From: Alphaproteobacteria bacterium
GTDB taxonomy: Bacteria; Pseudomonadota; Alphaproteobacteria; Micavibrionales; Micavibrionaceae
Direction of reading: 5' to 3'
Assembly: GCA_020848095.1 (NCBI GenBank)
Contig: JADLAT010000017.1
Coordinates: 186,001-250,000, forward strand
Length of the DNA stretch: 64,000 nucleotides
The notes beneath the pieces are model-generated. The model did no database searches. It was not told the DNA's origin and saw only the letters and a program-made list of their open reading frames with translations. Position numbers and translations under genes: made by a program. Of this stretch, positions 51,179 through 60,693 are shown piece after piece; the stretch's first letter is position 1; every line of letters starts with the position of its first letter.

Positions 51179-51558
51179 GATACTAGTCCTCTCATCACCG
51201 CCATTCCCGCGAAAAGCGCGAGAATGGATAAAAATACCGATCCACCGAGATAGGTGGCCGCTATCATATATTCATGCCGCTCCCAAAGCGCCACAAAATC
51301 CAGCGAAAAAGTTGAAAATGTTGTAAATCCGCCTAAAAACCCCGTAACAATCAGAAGACGCAAGGACTCCGAGGGTTGCCAGATATGGGCAAAACCGGCA
51401 ATCACAACGCCCATGAGAAAAGACCCCAGCACGTTCACAATCACCGTGCCATAAGGGAAATCCAACCCCCAGACCCGGCCCGCGGCAATGCTCACGCCGT
51501 AGCGGGCTAAAGCGCCCAGAGCGCCGCCCGTTGCGATGGAGACTATTGCGCTTACCAT
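51175..51558 (-). CDS. crcB: Fluoride exporter CrcB (Fluc channel)
   Basis: A 127-residue four-helix protein that works as a dual-topology dimeric fluoride channel. Diagnostic motifs are GGALGALARYG, PYGTVIVNVLGSFLMG and TGFLGGFTTFSTFSLD, the last being the pore phenylalanine region. It overlaps the pseudouridine synthase gene by four bases. I see no fluoride riboswitch in the short 56-base region upstream. Confidence 0.96.
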   Translation of the reverse strand: MVSAIVSIATGGALGALARYGVSIAAGRVWGLDFPYGTVIVNVLGSFLMGVVIAGFAHIWQPSESLRLLIVTGFLGGFTTFSTFSLDFVALWERHEYMIAATYLGGSVFLSILALFAGMAVMRGLVS

Positions 51559-51614
51559 TATTTCCCCTGTACAAGAGCTGAGGTTTCGGAGATATCAAAG
51601 TAGAGTTTCATCAC

Positions 51615-52481
51615 ATGTTGGCCCATCTTGGCAAGACTCAAAGGGGAATGGTCCTCGCTTTTGCCGGTTATACGGCTTTTGCGTTCTCCGATACCTGCGT
51701 CAAGATTCTGGCCGAGCGCGGCTATTCCATCTATCAGATCGTGACGATTGATACCGGGATCGGTGCCTTGCTGCTTTTGCTGGTCTCTTCCCGCATGGGC
51801 GGGCTGGCGAGCCTTAAGGACGGGCCAAACGCCAAAATTCATGCCATACGCACCCTTTTGAATTTTGTTATCAATCTGCTTTTGGTTTATTGCCTTTCCA
51901 TCATGCCGCTGGCTACGGTTTATACAGCCGTCTTTACAAAGCCGGTTATGGCGATTTTGATCGCCGCGCCGCTTTATGGGGAGCGGATCGGTTTGCACCG
52001 CGCCACCGCCATTGCCCTTGGTCTTTTTGGAATTATGATTGCCTTCCAGCCCTGGCAAAGCGGGGCGGATACCCAGAACATACCGCTTTTGATGCTGATG
52101 GCTTTTACTGTTGCCCTGATGTTCGTGCTTACACGCTCCTTGAAGGGATCTTCCGCGCTGGCGATGTCTTTTTACCCGGTGGCCGGGACTTGCCTTTTGA
52201 CCCTGCCGTTGATGATTATGGATTATACGCCCGTGGCAGCGCAGGATTTTTTACTGTTCATACTCTCCGGCGCGCTGATCGCCACGGCCATCACCTGCGT
52301 TTCCTGGGCGTTTAGAATCGCCGACAGCGCCGCCGTTTCGCCCATGATGTACACGGAAATGATCTGGGCCATGCTTTTTGGCGCATTGATTTTCGGAGAC
52401 ATTCCCGGCCCAATGATGTTAATCGGCGTTGGTTTTATTATTATCGCCGGATTTATTCTGGTGCTTTCGGAACGGCGATAG
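51615..52481 (+). CDS. DMT superfamily (EamA) transporter
   Basis: A 288-residue inner-membrane protein with about ten helices in two EamA halves. Typical features are the first helix with SDTCVKILAERG, the glutamate in YGERIG after helix four, and the second-half YTEMIWAMLFGALIFGDIPGP. Substrates of the family range from amino acids to metabolites and cannot be inferred. It is divergent from crcB. Confidence 0.9.
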   Translation: MLAHLGKTQRGMVLAFAGYTAFAFSDTCVKILAERGYSIYQIVTIDTGIGALLLLLVSSRMGGLASLKDGPNAKIHAIRTLLNFVINLLLVYCLSIMPLATVYTAVFTKPVMAILIAAPLYGERIGLHRATAIALGLFGIMIAFQPWQSGADTQNIPLLMLMAFTVALMFVLTRSLKGSSALAMSFYPVAGTCLLTLPLMIMDYTPVAAQDFLLFILSGALIATAITCVSWAFRIADSAAVSPMMYTEMIWAMLFGALIFGDIPGPMMLIGVGFIIIAGFILVLSERR

Positions 52482-52541
52482 ACACGAGGCATAACACCGC
52501 TTACTCTGTGATGGCTTAAAATTAAAGAGAGACTTTAAAAA

Positions 52542-53270
52542 ATGTTTGACTGGATATTCGATACGCAAGTTCTGGCCAGCTTTTTGACGCTGGCGCTGCT
52601 GGAGATTATTCTGGGCATCGACAATGTGATTTTCCTCTCCATCATCTCCTCAAAGCTGCCGGTCGAAAAACAGGCCAGAGCCCGCTATATCGGGCTGGCG
52701 CTGGCGTTGATCATGCGCGTATTGCTGTTGCTGGGTGTGGCATGGCTGACCAAGCTGACCATGACCGCCTTTTCCATCGGGGCGCATGATGTTGCATGGC
52801 GCGATATTATTCTGGGCGCGGGGGGGATGTTCCTGCTCTATAAAGGTACGGCGGAGATCCACCATACCGTGCAGGGTGATGAACACGAGGAAAGCACCAA
52901 AAAAACAGCCAGTTTTGCCAGTGTTATCATGCAGATTGTTATTTTAGACGTGGTGTTTTCACTCGATTCCGTTATTACCGCCGTGGGCATGACCGATGAT
53001 GTACCGGTTATGATCGCGGCCATTATGGTGGCCATTGCCATTATGATGTTTGCCTCTGAGCCGGTTAGTGCGTTTATCGAGAAAAATCTGCCGATCAAGA
53101 TGCTGGCGCTCAGCTTTTTGCTGCTGGTCGGGGTGGCGCTTATGGCGGATGCGCTGCATCACCATATCCCGCGTGGTTATCTGTATTTTGCCATCGCGTT
53201 TTCTATGGGGGTCGAGGCGCTCACCTTGCTGGCGCAAGCGCGGCGCAAAGCAAAAAAGGCGAAGCATTAA
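52542..53270 (+). CDS. TerC family integral membrane protein
   Basis: A 242-residue protein with about seven helices. The family motif LEIILGIDNVIFLSIIS near residue 20 and the matching second-half motif VFSLDSVITAVGMTDD carry the conserved acidic residues expected to bind metal. TerC/Alx-type proteins export manganese or protect metalated exoenzymes in other bacteria; no tellurite cluster is present here, so a metal homeostasis role is more likely than tellurite resistance. Confidence 0.93.
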   Translation: MFDWIFDTQVLASFLTLALLEIILGIDNVIFLSIISSKLPVEKQARARYIGLALALIMRVLLLLGVAWLTKLTMTAFSIGAHDVAWRDIILGAGGMFLLYKGTAEIHHTVQGDEHEESTKKTASFASVIMQIVILDVVFSLDSVITAVGMTDDVPVMIAAIMVAIAIMMFASEPVSAFIEKNLPIKMLALSFLLLVGVALMADALHHHIPRGYLYFAIAFSMGVEALTLLAQARRKAKKAKH

Positions 53271-53272
53271 GG

Positions 53273-54571
53273 TTATTTCTGCGCCCGCAGTTTAGCCCAA
53301 TATTCCAGCCGTTTTTTGATCTCCCGCTCGAAACCACGCTCCGGCGGGTTGTAAAAACAACGCGGGCCGAGCTGTTCCGGAAAGAAATTCTGGCCTGAGA
53401 AGGCCTCCGGGTGGTCATGGTCATATTGATAGCCCGCGCCGTAGCCCTCCTCTTTCATAAGTTTGGTCGGCGCGTTCAGGATATTTTTAGGTGGCATGAG
53501 GGAGCCCGTTTCGCGCGCGGCCTGTTTTGCGGCCTTAAACGCCATATAGCTGGCGTTTGATTTTGGCGCGGTGGCCAGATAAACGCAGGCCTGCGCCATG
53601 GGCAGTTCCCCTTCGGGCAGCCCCAGACGCTCATAGGATTGCCATGCGGCGATCACGAGCGGCAAGGCCTGTGGGTCCGCGTTGGATATATCCTCGGACG
53701 CCATGCAGGCCATGCGCCGGAAAATGGTTTCCGGTGCCTCCCCGCCCTGTAGCATTCTGGCCATCCAGTACAGCGCGGCGTCCACATCCGAGCCACGCAG
53801 GGATTTATGAAAGGCCGAGAGCATGTTGTAATGCGCATCATCGCCTTTATCGTAAAGCGGTGCGCGGCGCTGGATAAGCTTTAAAAGCGCCGGTGAATCC
53901 ATCTCCTCCTTTTGCGTCAGAATCTGCTCGGCCATGGAGAGGATATAGCGCCCATCCCCATCGGCCATGGCTTTCATCAACAGACGTGCCTCCGATGTGA
54001 GGGGCAAGGCCCGGCCTGCATCACGCTCGGCCTTTTGTAGCAATTCCTCCAGCGCCGTTTCCTCAAGGCGGTGCAACACAAAGACCTGCGCGCGGGAAAG
54101 CAGCGCGGCGTTAAGTTCGAATGACGGATTTTCCGTGGTCGCACCGATCAGGGTGATCGTGCCGTCCTCCATCACGGGCAGGAAGGCATCTTGCTGCGCT
54201 TTATTGAAACGATGGATTTCATCAACAAAAAGCAGCGTGGCCTTGCCGTTGCCCGCCCGCAATTTCGCCGCATCGAAGACCTTGCGCAGGTCGCCCACGC
54301 CGGAGAAAATCGCCGAGAGCTGCTCGAAATGTAAATCCGTGTGCTGTGCCAGAATACGGGCCAGCGTTGTTTTACCGCAACCCGGCGGACCCCAGAGGAT
54401 AAGCGAGGAGAGATGCCCGCCCTCCAGCATTTTTTGCAGCGGCCCGCCCGGCCCGACAAGATGGCCCTGTCCCGCTATATCCTCAAGCGTGGAGGGGCGC
54501 AGCCGATCAGCCAATGGCCGGGTTTTGGATATGGGTGTTTCATTATTTTTTGATGCAAAAAGATCTGCCAT
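53273..54571 (-). CDS. rarA: Replication-associated recombination ATPase RarA (MgsA)
   Basis: AAA+ ATPase acting at stalled forks. The 432-residue protein has Walker A (GPPGCGKTTLARILA), Walker B (LLFVDEIHRFN), sensor 1 (IGATTENPSFELNAALLSR), a lid, and the C-terminal tetramerisation domain ending in the typical NFFPEQLGPRCFYNPPERGFE. The start MADLFAS (54571) fits the family better than the longer frame at 54601. It is convergent with terC with a 2-base gap. Confidence 0.95.
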   Translation of the reverse strand: MADLFASKNNETPISKTRPLADRLRPSTLEDIAGQGHLVGPGGPLQKMLEGGHLSSLILWGPPGCGKTTLARILAQHTDLHFEQLSAIFSGVGDLRKVFDAAKLRAGNGKATLLFVDEIHRFNKAQQDAFLPVMEDGTITLIGATTENPSFELNAALLSRAQVFVLHRLEETALEELLQKAERDAGRALPLTSEARLLMKAMADGDGRYILSMAEQILTQKEEMDSPALLKLIQRRAPLYDKGDDAHYNMLSAFHKSLRGSDVDAALYWMARMLQGGEAPETIFRRMACMASEDISNADPQALPLVIAAWQSYERLGLPEGELPMAQACVYLATAPKSNASYMAFKAAKQAARETGSLMPPKNILNAPTKLMKEEGYGAGYQYDHDHPEAFSGQNFFPEQLGPRCFYNPPERGFEREIKKRLEYWAKLRAQK

Positions 54572-54659
54572 TTTCCTATAGTGTTTCCTTGACCTTGACA
54601 CCTAAGCTATGGAATATACCTTAACGACTGCGCTTTGGGTGAACATTTAAAGAACAATC

Positions 54660-55670
54660 ATGACGGGTGTGCAATTAAAATATACGCAAGACGTGGCTGC
54701 GGCCACCGCGCCGCTCTACGCGATGCTTGAAAAACAATATAGCGCGGCGCATTGGGAAACCATTGCCCCCTATATCTTTGAGATCAATCGTTTGAAGGCC
54801 GAAAAAAACGCCGTTATCCTTGCGCATAATTATATGACGCCGGATATTTTCTATGGCGTGGGCGATATTATCGGTGATTCCCTGAAGCTCGCGCGGGAAG
54901 CCGCCAGCATGAAAGCCGATATGATTATTCAGTGCGGCGTACATTTTATGGCCGAGACTTCTAAAATTCTCTGCCCCGAGAAAAAGGTGATTATTCCCGA
55001 TATGCTGGCCGGATGCTCACTGGCCGAATCCATTACGGCGGAGGATGTCCGCAAGCTCAAGGCGCAATATCCCGGCGTTCCGGTGGTGACCTATGTCAAT
55101 ACATCTGCCGAAGTGAAGGCCGAGAGCGATATATGCTGCACCTCCTCCAACGCCTTGAAGATTGTTAATGCGCTGGGGCGTCAGGGCCATGACACCGTTA
55201 TCATGACGCCGGATAAATTTCTGGCGCGCAATGTTGCCGCCGAAGCGGAGATCAAGGTTATCTATTGGGACGGCGTGTGCGTGGTGCATGAACGCTTTTC
55301 CGCGCAGGATGTACGCGATCTGCGGGCGCAGCATGGGGATGTTGTCGTTCTGGCACACCCGGAATGTCCGCCGGAAGTTGTTCAGGAAGCCGATTATTCC
55401 GGCTCCACCGCGCAGATGGATGCCTATATCCGCGATCACCAGCCGCGCAAGGCCGTTTTGATGACCGAATGTTCCATGAGCGATAACATCGCGGCGGCCA
55501 ATCCGGGTGTAGAGATGATTGGCACCTGCCAGATGTGCCCGTATATGAAGCGCATTACCCTGCCTAAAATTCTGGAGGCGTTGCGCACCGAAGGCCCGGA
55601 AGTGCATATTGACCCCGCATTGATCGAGCGGGCGCGGCTGCCGATTGAACGTATGCTTGCGTTGAGCTAG
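54660..55670 (+). CDS. nadA: Quinolinate synthase NadA
   Basis: Condenses iminoaspartate and dihydroxyacetone phosphate to quinolinate in NAD synthesis. The 336-residue protein has three pseudo-repeats, each with HN/H-type motifs (ILAHNYMTPDIFYGVGDIIGDSL), and candidate 4Fe-4S cysteines in LAGCSLAE, MTECSMSDN and TCQMCPYM. It is followed by nadC after 61 bases. The partner nadB (aspartate oxidase) is not in the window. Confidence 0.97.
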   Translation: MTGVQLKYTQDVAAATAPLYAMLEKQYSAAHWETIAPYIFEINRLKAEKNAVILAHNYMTPDIFYGVGDIIGDSLKLAREAASMKADMIIQCGVHFMAETSKILCPEKKVIIPDMLAGCSLAESITAEDVRKLKAQYPGVPVVTYVNTSAEVKAESDICCTSSNALKIVNALGRQGHDTVIMTPDKFLARNVAAEAEIKVIYWDGVCVVHERFSAQDVRDLRAQHGDVVVLAHPECPPEVVQEADYSGSTAQMDAYIRDHQPRKAVLMTECSMSDNIAAANPGVEMIGTCQMCPYMKRITLPKILEALRTEGPEVHIDPALIERARLPIERMLALS

Positions 55671-55731
55671 CTGTATTTATACTTCCGGATCATTTAAGAT
55701 ATGCACCGAAGAAGAAAAAGGCTGAAAGACC

Positions 55732-56577
55732 ATGCACCTCTCCCCGCTTTATATTGAAGATGCTGTTAAGGCCGCCCTGAGAGAGGATCTCGGTCATGGA
55801 TTTGATGCGACTTCGGACCTTTTGATTCCCGCATCAAAGCGGGCGCGCGGCATTTTACGAACCCGTGAAAACGGATATCTGGCCGGTTTGATCGTTGCGC
55901 TTTCTACTTTTTCCATGCTGCATGGTGATTTTGAGATGAGCGTTCATATTCAAGATGGAGAGCGCCTGAAGCCCGGAGCCGCTATCGCCGAAATCGAAGG
56001 GCCAGCGCGTGCCATGCTGACGGGGGAGCGCGTGGCGCTGAATTTCCTCAATCACATGAGCGGTGTGGCGAGCCTGACTGCCGCTTACGTTAAGGAAGTC
56101 AAAGGCACCGGCGCGGAGATTTGCGATACGCGCAAGACGCTGCCCGGTCTGCGCCTGTTTCAAAAATATGCGGTCTATGTTGGCGGCGGTGCAAATCACC
56201 GTTTCGGGCTGGATGATGCTCTGCTGATCAAGGATAACCATATCGCCGTGGCCGGCGGCATAGGGCAAGCGCTGGATCAGGCGCGGATGCTGGCGGGGCA
56301 TACGAAAAAGATCGAGATTGAGGTGGATACGCTTAAACAGCTTGAAGAGGTGCTGGCGCATGGCGGGGCGGATATTATCATGCTGGATAATTTCACAACG
56401 CCCGATCTTAAAAGAGCCGTGAAGATGGGTGGCGGGCATGTGCCGCTGGAGGCCTCAGGCGGGGTCACGCTGGAAAGTGTAAAAGCCATTGCCCAGACCG
56501 GCGTGGATTATATTTCCGTAGGGGCGCTGACCCATTCCGTGCCGCAGCTTGATATCGGGCTGGATATCAAGCTTTAA
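55732..56577 (+). CDS. nadC: Nicotinate-nucleotide pyrophosphorylase (carboxylating) NadC
   Basis: Converts quinolinate and PRPP to nicotinate mononucleotide. The 281-residue protein has family motifs ALREDLGHGFDATSDLL, ERVALNFLNHMSGVASLT, DTRKTLPGLR, VYVGGGANHRFGLDDALLIKDNHI, DIIMLDNF and LEASGGVTLE. It forms an operon with nadA and is convergent with sdhB (23-base gap). Confidence 0.97.
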   Translation: MHLSPLYIEDAVKAALREDLGHGFDATSDLLIPASKRARGILRTRENGYLAGLIVALSTFSMLHGDFEMSVHIQDGERLKPGAAIAEIEGPARAMLTGERVALNFLNHMSGVASLTAAYVKEVKGTGAEICDTRKTLPGLRLFQKYAVYVGGGANHRFGLDDALLIKDNHIAVAGGIGQALDQARMLAGHTKKIEIEVDTLKQLEEVLAHGGADIIMLDNFTTPDLKRAVKMGGGHVPLEASGGVTLESVKAIAQTGVDYISVGALTHSVPQLDIGLDIKL

Positions 56578-56600
56578 AGGATAAACGCCAGCGCCTCTTT

Positions 56601-57392
56601 TTAATGGCGCGCCACCATCATCTTTTTGATCTCGGCGATGGCCTTGGCAGGGTTCAACCCCTTGGGGCAGGTGTTCGTGCAGTTCATGATCGTGTGGCAG
56701 CGATAGAGGCGGAACGGGTCCTCCAGCGCGTCAAGACGCTCCCCCGTGGCCTCATCCCGCGTATCGGCGATCCAGCGATAGGCCTGTAGCAAGATGGCCG
56801 GGCCTAAGAAGCGATCACCATTCCACCAATATGACGGGCAGGACGTAGAACAGCAGAAACACAAGATACATCCGGCGGGGCCGCGTCCGTCTTCACCGTT
56901 CAGGATATTGGCATCTTCCTGCGTTTGCAGCCGTTCACGGCCGGGCGCGGGGCTATCAACCTTGAGCCAGGGCTCGATAGCGGTGTATTGCGCATAAGCA
57001 TGGTTAAGATCGGGCACGAGGTCCTTAACCACCGGCATATGCGGCAGCGGTGTTACCTTGATATCGCCCTTACAATCCTCGATGGCCTTGGTGCAGGCCA
57101 GCGTATTCGTGCCGTCGATATTCATCGCGCAGGAACCGCAAATCCCCTCCCGGCAGGAGCGGCGCAGCGTCAGCGTCGAATCCACATTATTCTTGATATA
57201 AAGCAGCGCGTCCAAAACCATAGGGCCGCACTGGTCCAGATCAATCGTGACCTCATCAAGGCGGGGATTTTCCGCATCGTCCGGGCTCCAGCGATAGACC
57301 TTGAAGGTCCGGGCGCGTTTGGCACCGTTTGCGACATTAAGTTTTTTACCCGGTTTAACCTTGGAATTTTTAGGAAGTGCGAATTCAGCCAT
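56601..57392 (-). CDS. sdhB: Succinate dehydrogenase iron-sulfur subunit SdhB
   Basis: Electron-transfer subunit of complex II. The 263-residue protein has the plant-type [2Fe-2S] motif [21 protein letters not shown] and the [4Fe-4S]/[3Fe-4S] motifs [16 protein letters not shown] and [17 protein letters not shown]. The usual sdhC, sdhD and sdhA genes are not beside it: nadC is convergent on one side and hisG divergent on the other. It is therefore a solitary subunit gene, and the rest of the complex must lie elsewhere. Confidence 0.97.
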   Translation of the reverse strand: MAEFALPKNSKVKPGKKLNVANGAKRARTFKVYRWSPDDAENPRLDEVTIDLDQCGPMVLDALLYIKNNVDSTLTLRRSCREGICGSCAMNIDGTNTLACTKAIEDCKGDIKVTPLPHMPVVKDLVPDLNHAYAQYTAIEPWLKVDSPAPGRERLQTQEDANILNGEDGRGPAGCILCFCCSTSCPSYWWNGDRFLGPAILLQAYRWIADTRDEATGERLDALEDPFRLYRCHTIMNCTNTCPKGLNPAKAIAEIKKMMVARH

Positions 57393-57509
57393 AGTGATAT
57401 TTGTCCTGCCGCCGTTGAGGTTTTATAAGGATAAGCCCTTCATGCGTCTTTGTGAAGATGCCGCAGGCGTGTTTTTCCACTTGCCGCGCCTTTTTATTCG
57501 CGCTATTCC

Positions 57510-58175
57510 ATGCGCATGCGCAATATGGACCCGCTTATACTGGCCTTGCCCAAGGGCCGCATTTTGAATGAACTGGCCCCGATCCTGAAGGCCTGTGGCA
57601 TTGAGCCGGAGGCTGATTTCACCGATGAGTGCAGCCGCAAGCTGCGTTTTTCCACGAATGATCCGGGGCTGGATATTATTCGCGTCCGTTCCTTTGATGC
57701 GGCCACTTTTGTCGCTTATGGCGGCGCGCATCTGGGGGTTGCGGGCTCAGACGTTCTGGAGGAATTTTCCTATAGCGAGCTTTATGCGCCGGTGGATCTA
57801 AAGATCGGGCATTGCCGCCTTTCTGTCGCCATGCCCGTGCAGGAAGCCGAAACGGAAAACACCACGCGCCATTCGCATATTCGCATTGCCACCAAATACC
57901 CCAATCTGACCGCCCGCCATTTCGCCAATGCGGGGATTCAGGCCGAATGTATCAAGCTCAACGGGGCGATGGAGATTGCGCCCGCGCTGGGGCTGTGCCG
58001 CCGGATTGTTGATCTTGTCTCCACCGGCTCAACGCTCAAAGCCAATGGATTGGCCGAGACGGAGACGATTTTGGAGGTTTCCTCCAAGCTTATTGTTAAT
58101 AGAACGGCCCTGAAGACCCGAGCCGAGGCCATGGAAGCATGGATAGAACGATTTCGCCAAGCAACGCGCGCATGA
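57510..58175 (+). CDS. hisG: ATP phosphoribosyltransferase HisG (short form)
   Basis: First enzyme of histidine synthesis. At 221 aa it is the short form, which needs the HisZ regulatory subunit. Motifs are [56 protein letters not shown], and the PRPP loop [13 protein letters not shown]. Starts at 57510, 57516 and 57525 are all ATG; no ribosome site decides between them. It overlaps the UPF0262 gene by four bases (ATGA). The usual hisD between the two is missing. Confidence 0.95.
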   Translation: MRMRNMDPLILALPKGRILNELAPILKACGIEPEADFTDECSRKLRFSTNDPGLDIIRVRSFDAATFVAYGGAHLGVAGSDVLEEFSYSELYAPVDLKIGHCRLSVAMPVQEAETENTTRHSHIRIATKYPNLTARHFANAGIQAECIKLNGAMEIAPALGLCRRIVDLVSTGSTLKANGLAETETILEVSSKLIVNRTALKTRAEAMEAWIERFRQATRA

Positions 58176-58654
58176 ATGAAACATCCAAAATTCGCCATGT
58201 TTCCATCGAAGATGCTCAAGCGATTTCCTCTGGCGGCCTGATTGCCAGAGACCGGAATATTGCCCTGACCGATCTTCAGCGCGGCAGCGTTTTTCAGCCT
58301 GTCGCAGATGAGAATGGCCCTTACGATCTGGCGCTCTCAGTGGAGGAAAACCGCCTTGTTTTTCGGATAACGAATGCGGCGGCGCGCCCCCTGCCCGCTC
58401 TGGCACTTTCCCTTAAGCCCTATTCCCGCCTTATCAAAGATTATTTTATCATCGTGGACAGCTATAATGAGGCCATTAAAGGCGCCAACCCTTCGCGCAT
58501 AGAGGCCATTGATATGGGGCGGCGGGGTCTGCACAACGAGGGGGCTTCGTTATTGCAGGAGCGTCTGGAAGACAAAATTTCAATGGATCAGGACACGGCG
58601 AGACGCCTTTTTACCCTTATTTGCATTCTTTACAGCGAAAAAATCATATTTTAG
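58172..58654 (+). CDS. UPF0262 family protein
   Basis: A 160-residue alphaproteobacterial protein of unknown function. The C-terminal block [38 protein letters not shown] is characteristic. The start at 58172 overlaps the hisG stop as ATGA and is preferred to the frame start at 58139. The family is usually found beside hisD, and here the link to hisG is kept although hisD is gone. Confidence 0.88.
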   Translation: MNETSKIRHVSIEDAQAISSGGLIARDRNIALTDLQRGSVFQPVADENGPYDLALSVEENRLVFRITNAAARPLPALALSLKPYSRLIKDYFIIVDSYNEAIKGANPSRIEAIDMGRRGLHNEGASLLQERLEDKISMDQDTARRLFTLICILYSEKIIF

Positions 58655-58677
58655 GCGTAAAGAAGGGCATTTCAAAC

Positions 58678-59745
58678 CTATTTACGGCGTATTTCCCGTT
58701 TTTGCTGCTCCATTTGCTCATAAGTCTCCAGAATTTTATTGGTATTAGCCAACATTTGCCGCGCGACCATTTCATAGTCGGGTTGATATTGCGGCAGGAA
58801 GAAATAGTAATTTGCCGGTTTGCTGGCGATGCGCTCTATGAATTTTTCAATGCCCTCTGCCTGTTCCAGCAGCAAGGCTTTTTGTGCCTCCGGCCCCATG
58901 CCCGCCGCATTTGCGCCTTGAACAAAACGCTGCGTATCCCAGTATGAAAACGGCAAATCGGGATCCATGTCCACCGCCTCGGCATATAAGGGCTTGCTTT
59001 GCTCCTCCGAAACCGCATTGCGTCCGGCAATCACCAGCAAGGTGGCATCCTTGGATTCATGCGCACGCTCCAGCGTTTGCGCCATCAGTTCTTCCCGCCC
59101 CTTGATCTGGCGGCCCGTATTGAAATACAATTCGGCCGCATCCATTTTCCGTGGGGCGTGGTTGCGGTACATTTTATCCAGAACCTCGAAAGCTTTTGCC
59201 TGATCGCGCTGAATATTGGAGTAAATCCAGGCATTGCGGAAGTAATCCTCGGCGCTTCTCGGGTTTTCAACCAGCTTTTGTGATTTTGTAATATCGCTCA
59301 ACCCATCAACATTTTCATTGATTTTGCTGACATCCTCCCCTATTTGATCGACATTTTTGCCGATGACGGTTATATCCTCGTGGATCAAGCCCATCTTTTC
59401 CGCCAGCGTTTGCGTAGCGCTTTGCCCCTGCCCCACCATCATCAGGATGAAAAAGGCACCAAGCGCGAACAAGCTAAAACGCAAGGCATCGCAGACCGCG
59501 CAATGCACCACACCATCCACGGCCTTTTCATCCCGCGCATCCACCAGCATCGCCCGCTGGAAACACAAAAGCCCGGAAACAAGCGCCGCGCCGCCGAAAA
59601 TCATCGCCAGCGCAAACGGAGAAATAAAGCTGGTGAAAAAGGAGGTTATATCGCCCGAAAGACCTATCGCGCCGCCAACAATTACGAACAGGGAGGCACG
59701 CTCCGGCCAAAGAATTTTATGAATAACGGACAGGTTTTTAGCCAT
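58678..59745 (-). CDS. Membrane protein of unknown function with coiled coil and helical repeats
   Basis: A 355-residue protein I do not recognise. Residues about 15-60 and 85-105 hold three hydrophobic segments. Next comes a coiled-coil-like stretch with regular Ile/Val/Leu spacing (about 115-150, EDITVIGKNVDQIGEDVSKI). The rest is an Ala/Glu/Lys-rich helical region resembling TPR-type repeats (AWIYSNIQRDQAKAFEVLDK). The layout suggests a membrane-tethered scaffold. It is convergent with the UPF0262 gene and divergent from infA. Coding is supported by frame length and composition. Confidence 0.7.
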   Translation of the reverse strand: MAKNLSVIHKILWPERASLFVIVGGAIGLSGDITSFFTSFISPFALAMIFGGAALVSGLLCFQRAMLVDARDEKAVDGVVHCAVCDALRFSLFALGAFFILMMVGQGQSATQTLAEKMGLIHEDITVIGKNVDQIGEDVSKINENVDGLSDITKSQKLVENPRSAEDYFRNAWIYSNIQRDQAKAFEVLDKMYRNHAPRKMDAAELYFNTGRQIKGREELMAQTLERAHESKDATLLVIAGRNAVSEEQSKPLYAEAVDMDPDLPFSYWDTQRFVQGANAAGMGPEAQKALLLEQAEGIEKFIERIASKPANYYFFLPQYQPDYEMVARQMLANTNKILETYEQMEQQKREIRRK

Positions 59746-59839
59746 GTGTGAATCCCCAAGAATAGAAGGCTTGGTGAAAAGCTAGCATGTGAAAACGGCA
59801 TAAACAAGATGATGATCTCTCGGTTTATCTTAAAAATCG

Positions 59840-59867
59840 TTGATTTTTCTTGTGATAGCGCTATAAA
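59840..59867 (+). promoter_or_regulatory. infA promoter candidate
   Basis: TTGATT (59840-59845), 16 bases, TATAAA (59862-59867), 30-odd bases before the infA start. An AAAAATC/GATTTTT inverted repeat overlaps the -35 box. The 158-base gap between the membrane protein and infA holds nothing else that I can identify. Confidence 0.5.
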
Positions 59868-59903
59868 CAATTCTTCTGAACAGAAAGATGTTATAAAAAC
59901 TCC

Positions 59904-60122
59904 ATGACCAAAGAAGATCTTATTGAATTTAAAGGTGTCGTTTCCGAGATTTTGCCCAACGCCATGTTCCGGGTAACGCTGGAGAATGAGCATGTCATTC
60001 TTGCCCACACCGCCGGCAAAATGCGCAAAAACCGCATTCGTGTGCTGCAGGGCGATTCGGTGGTCGTGGAAATGACCCCCTATGACCTGACCAAGGGCCG
60101 CATTATCTACCGTGAAAAATAG
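59904..60122 (+). CDS. infA: Translation initiation factor IF-1
   Basis: A 72-residue OB-fold protein that binds the 30S A site during initiation. It has the family signature [38 protein letters not shown] and the ending [11 protein letters not shown]. It is the first gene of an infA-maf-RNase E/G operon; the maf start overlaps its end by 11 bases. This operon ahead of tRNA-Phe is common in alphaproteobacteria. Confidence 0.98.
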   Translation: MTKEDLIEFKGVVSEILPNAMFRVTLENEHVILAHTAGKMRKNRIRVLQGDSVVVEMTPYDLTKGRIIYREK

Positions 60123-60693
60123 ACTTATACTGGCCTCTGCCTCGCCGCGCCGTCTGGACCTGCTGGCGCGGATCGGGGTTGTTCCCGCTGAAATCATCCC
60201 CCCTGCCATAGATGAAAGCCCGCTTAGAGGTGAGTTGCCGCGTGCGCTAGCGCTTCGGCTTTCCATTCAAAAGGCGCAGGAAATCGCGGCACAAAACCCG
60301 GGCTCCTATATTCTGGCCGCCGATACGGTTGTGGCCTGTGGCCGCCGTATTTTACCAAAAACGGAAGATGAGCAGAGCGCACAGACCTGTCTTGATCTGC
60401 TGTCCGGGCGGCGGCACTATGTCTGGGGCGGAATTACCCTCATTACGCCCACGGGCAAAATTATAAGCCGGGCTTGTGAAACACTGGTTCAGTTCAGGCG
60501 GCTGGAGCCTGCGGATATTGCCCACTATATTGCTCTGCGCGAGTGGCAAGGCAAAGCAGGCGGTTACGCCATTCAAGGCTATGCCGAGACTTTTGTTAAA
60601 TTCTTTCATGGCTCGCATTCCAATGTCGTAGGACTATCTCTTTATGATACAATGATAATGTTACGCAGCGCCGGTTTTAAAATCGGCGGATGA
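60112..60693 (+). CDS. maf: Nucleoside triphosphate pyrophosphatase Maf
   Basis: Hydrolyses non-canonical or excess nucleoside triphosphates to monophosphates. The 193-residue protein starts at a GTG and has [29 protein letters not shown] and the C-terminal [29 protein letters not shown]. It overlaps infA by 11 bases. Its stop (TGA 60691-60693) overlaps an ATG at 60690. Confidence 0.95.
   Translation: MKNRLILASASPRRLDLLARIGVVPAEIIPPAIDESPLRGELPRALALRLSIQKAQEIAAQNPGSYILAADTVVACGRRILPKTEDEQSAQTCLDLLSGRRHYVWGGITLITPTGKIISRACETLVQFRRLEPADIAHYIALREWQGKAGGYAIQGYAETFVKFFHGSHSNVVGLSLYDTMIMLRSAGFKIGG

Noticed and set aside
51559..51614. Fluoride riboswitch upstream of crcB
   Set aside because: Only 56 bases separate the divergent genes and no conserved riboswitch core is visible.
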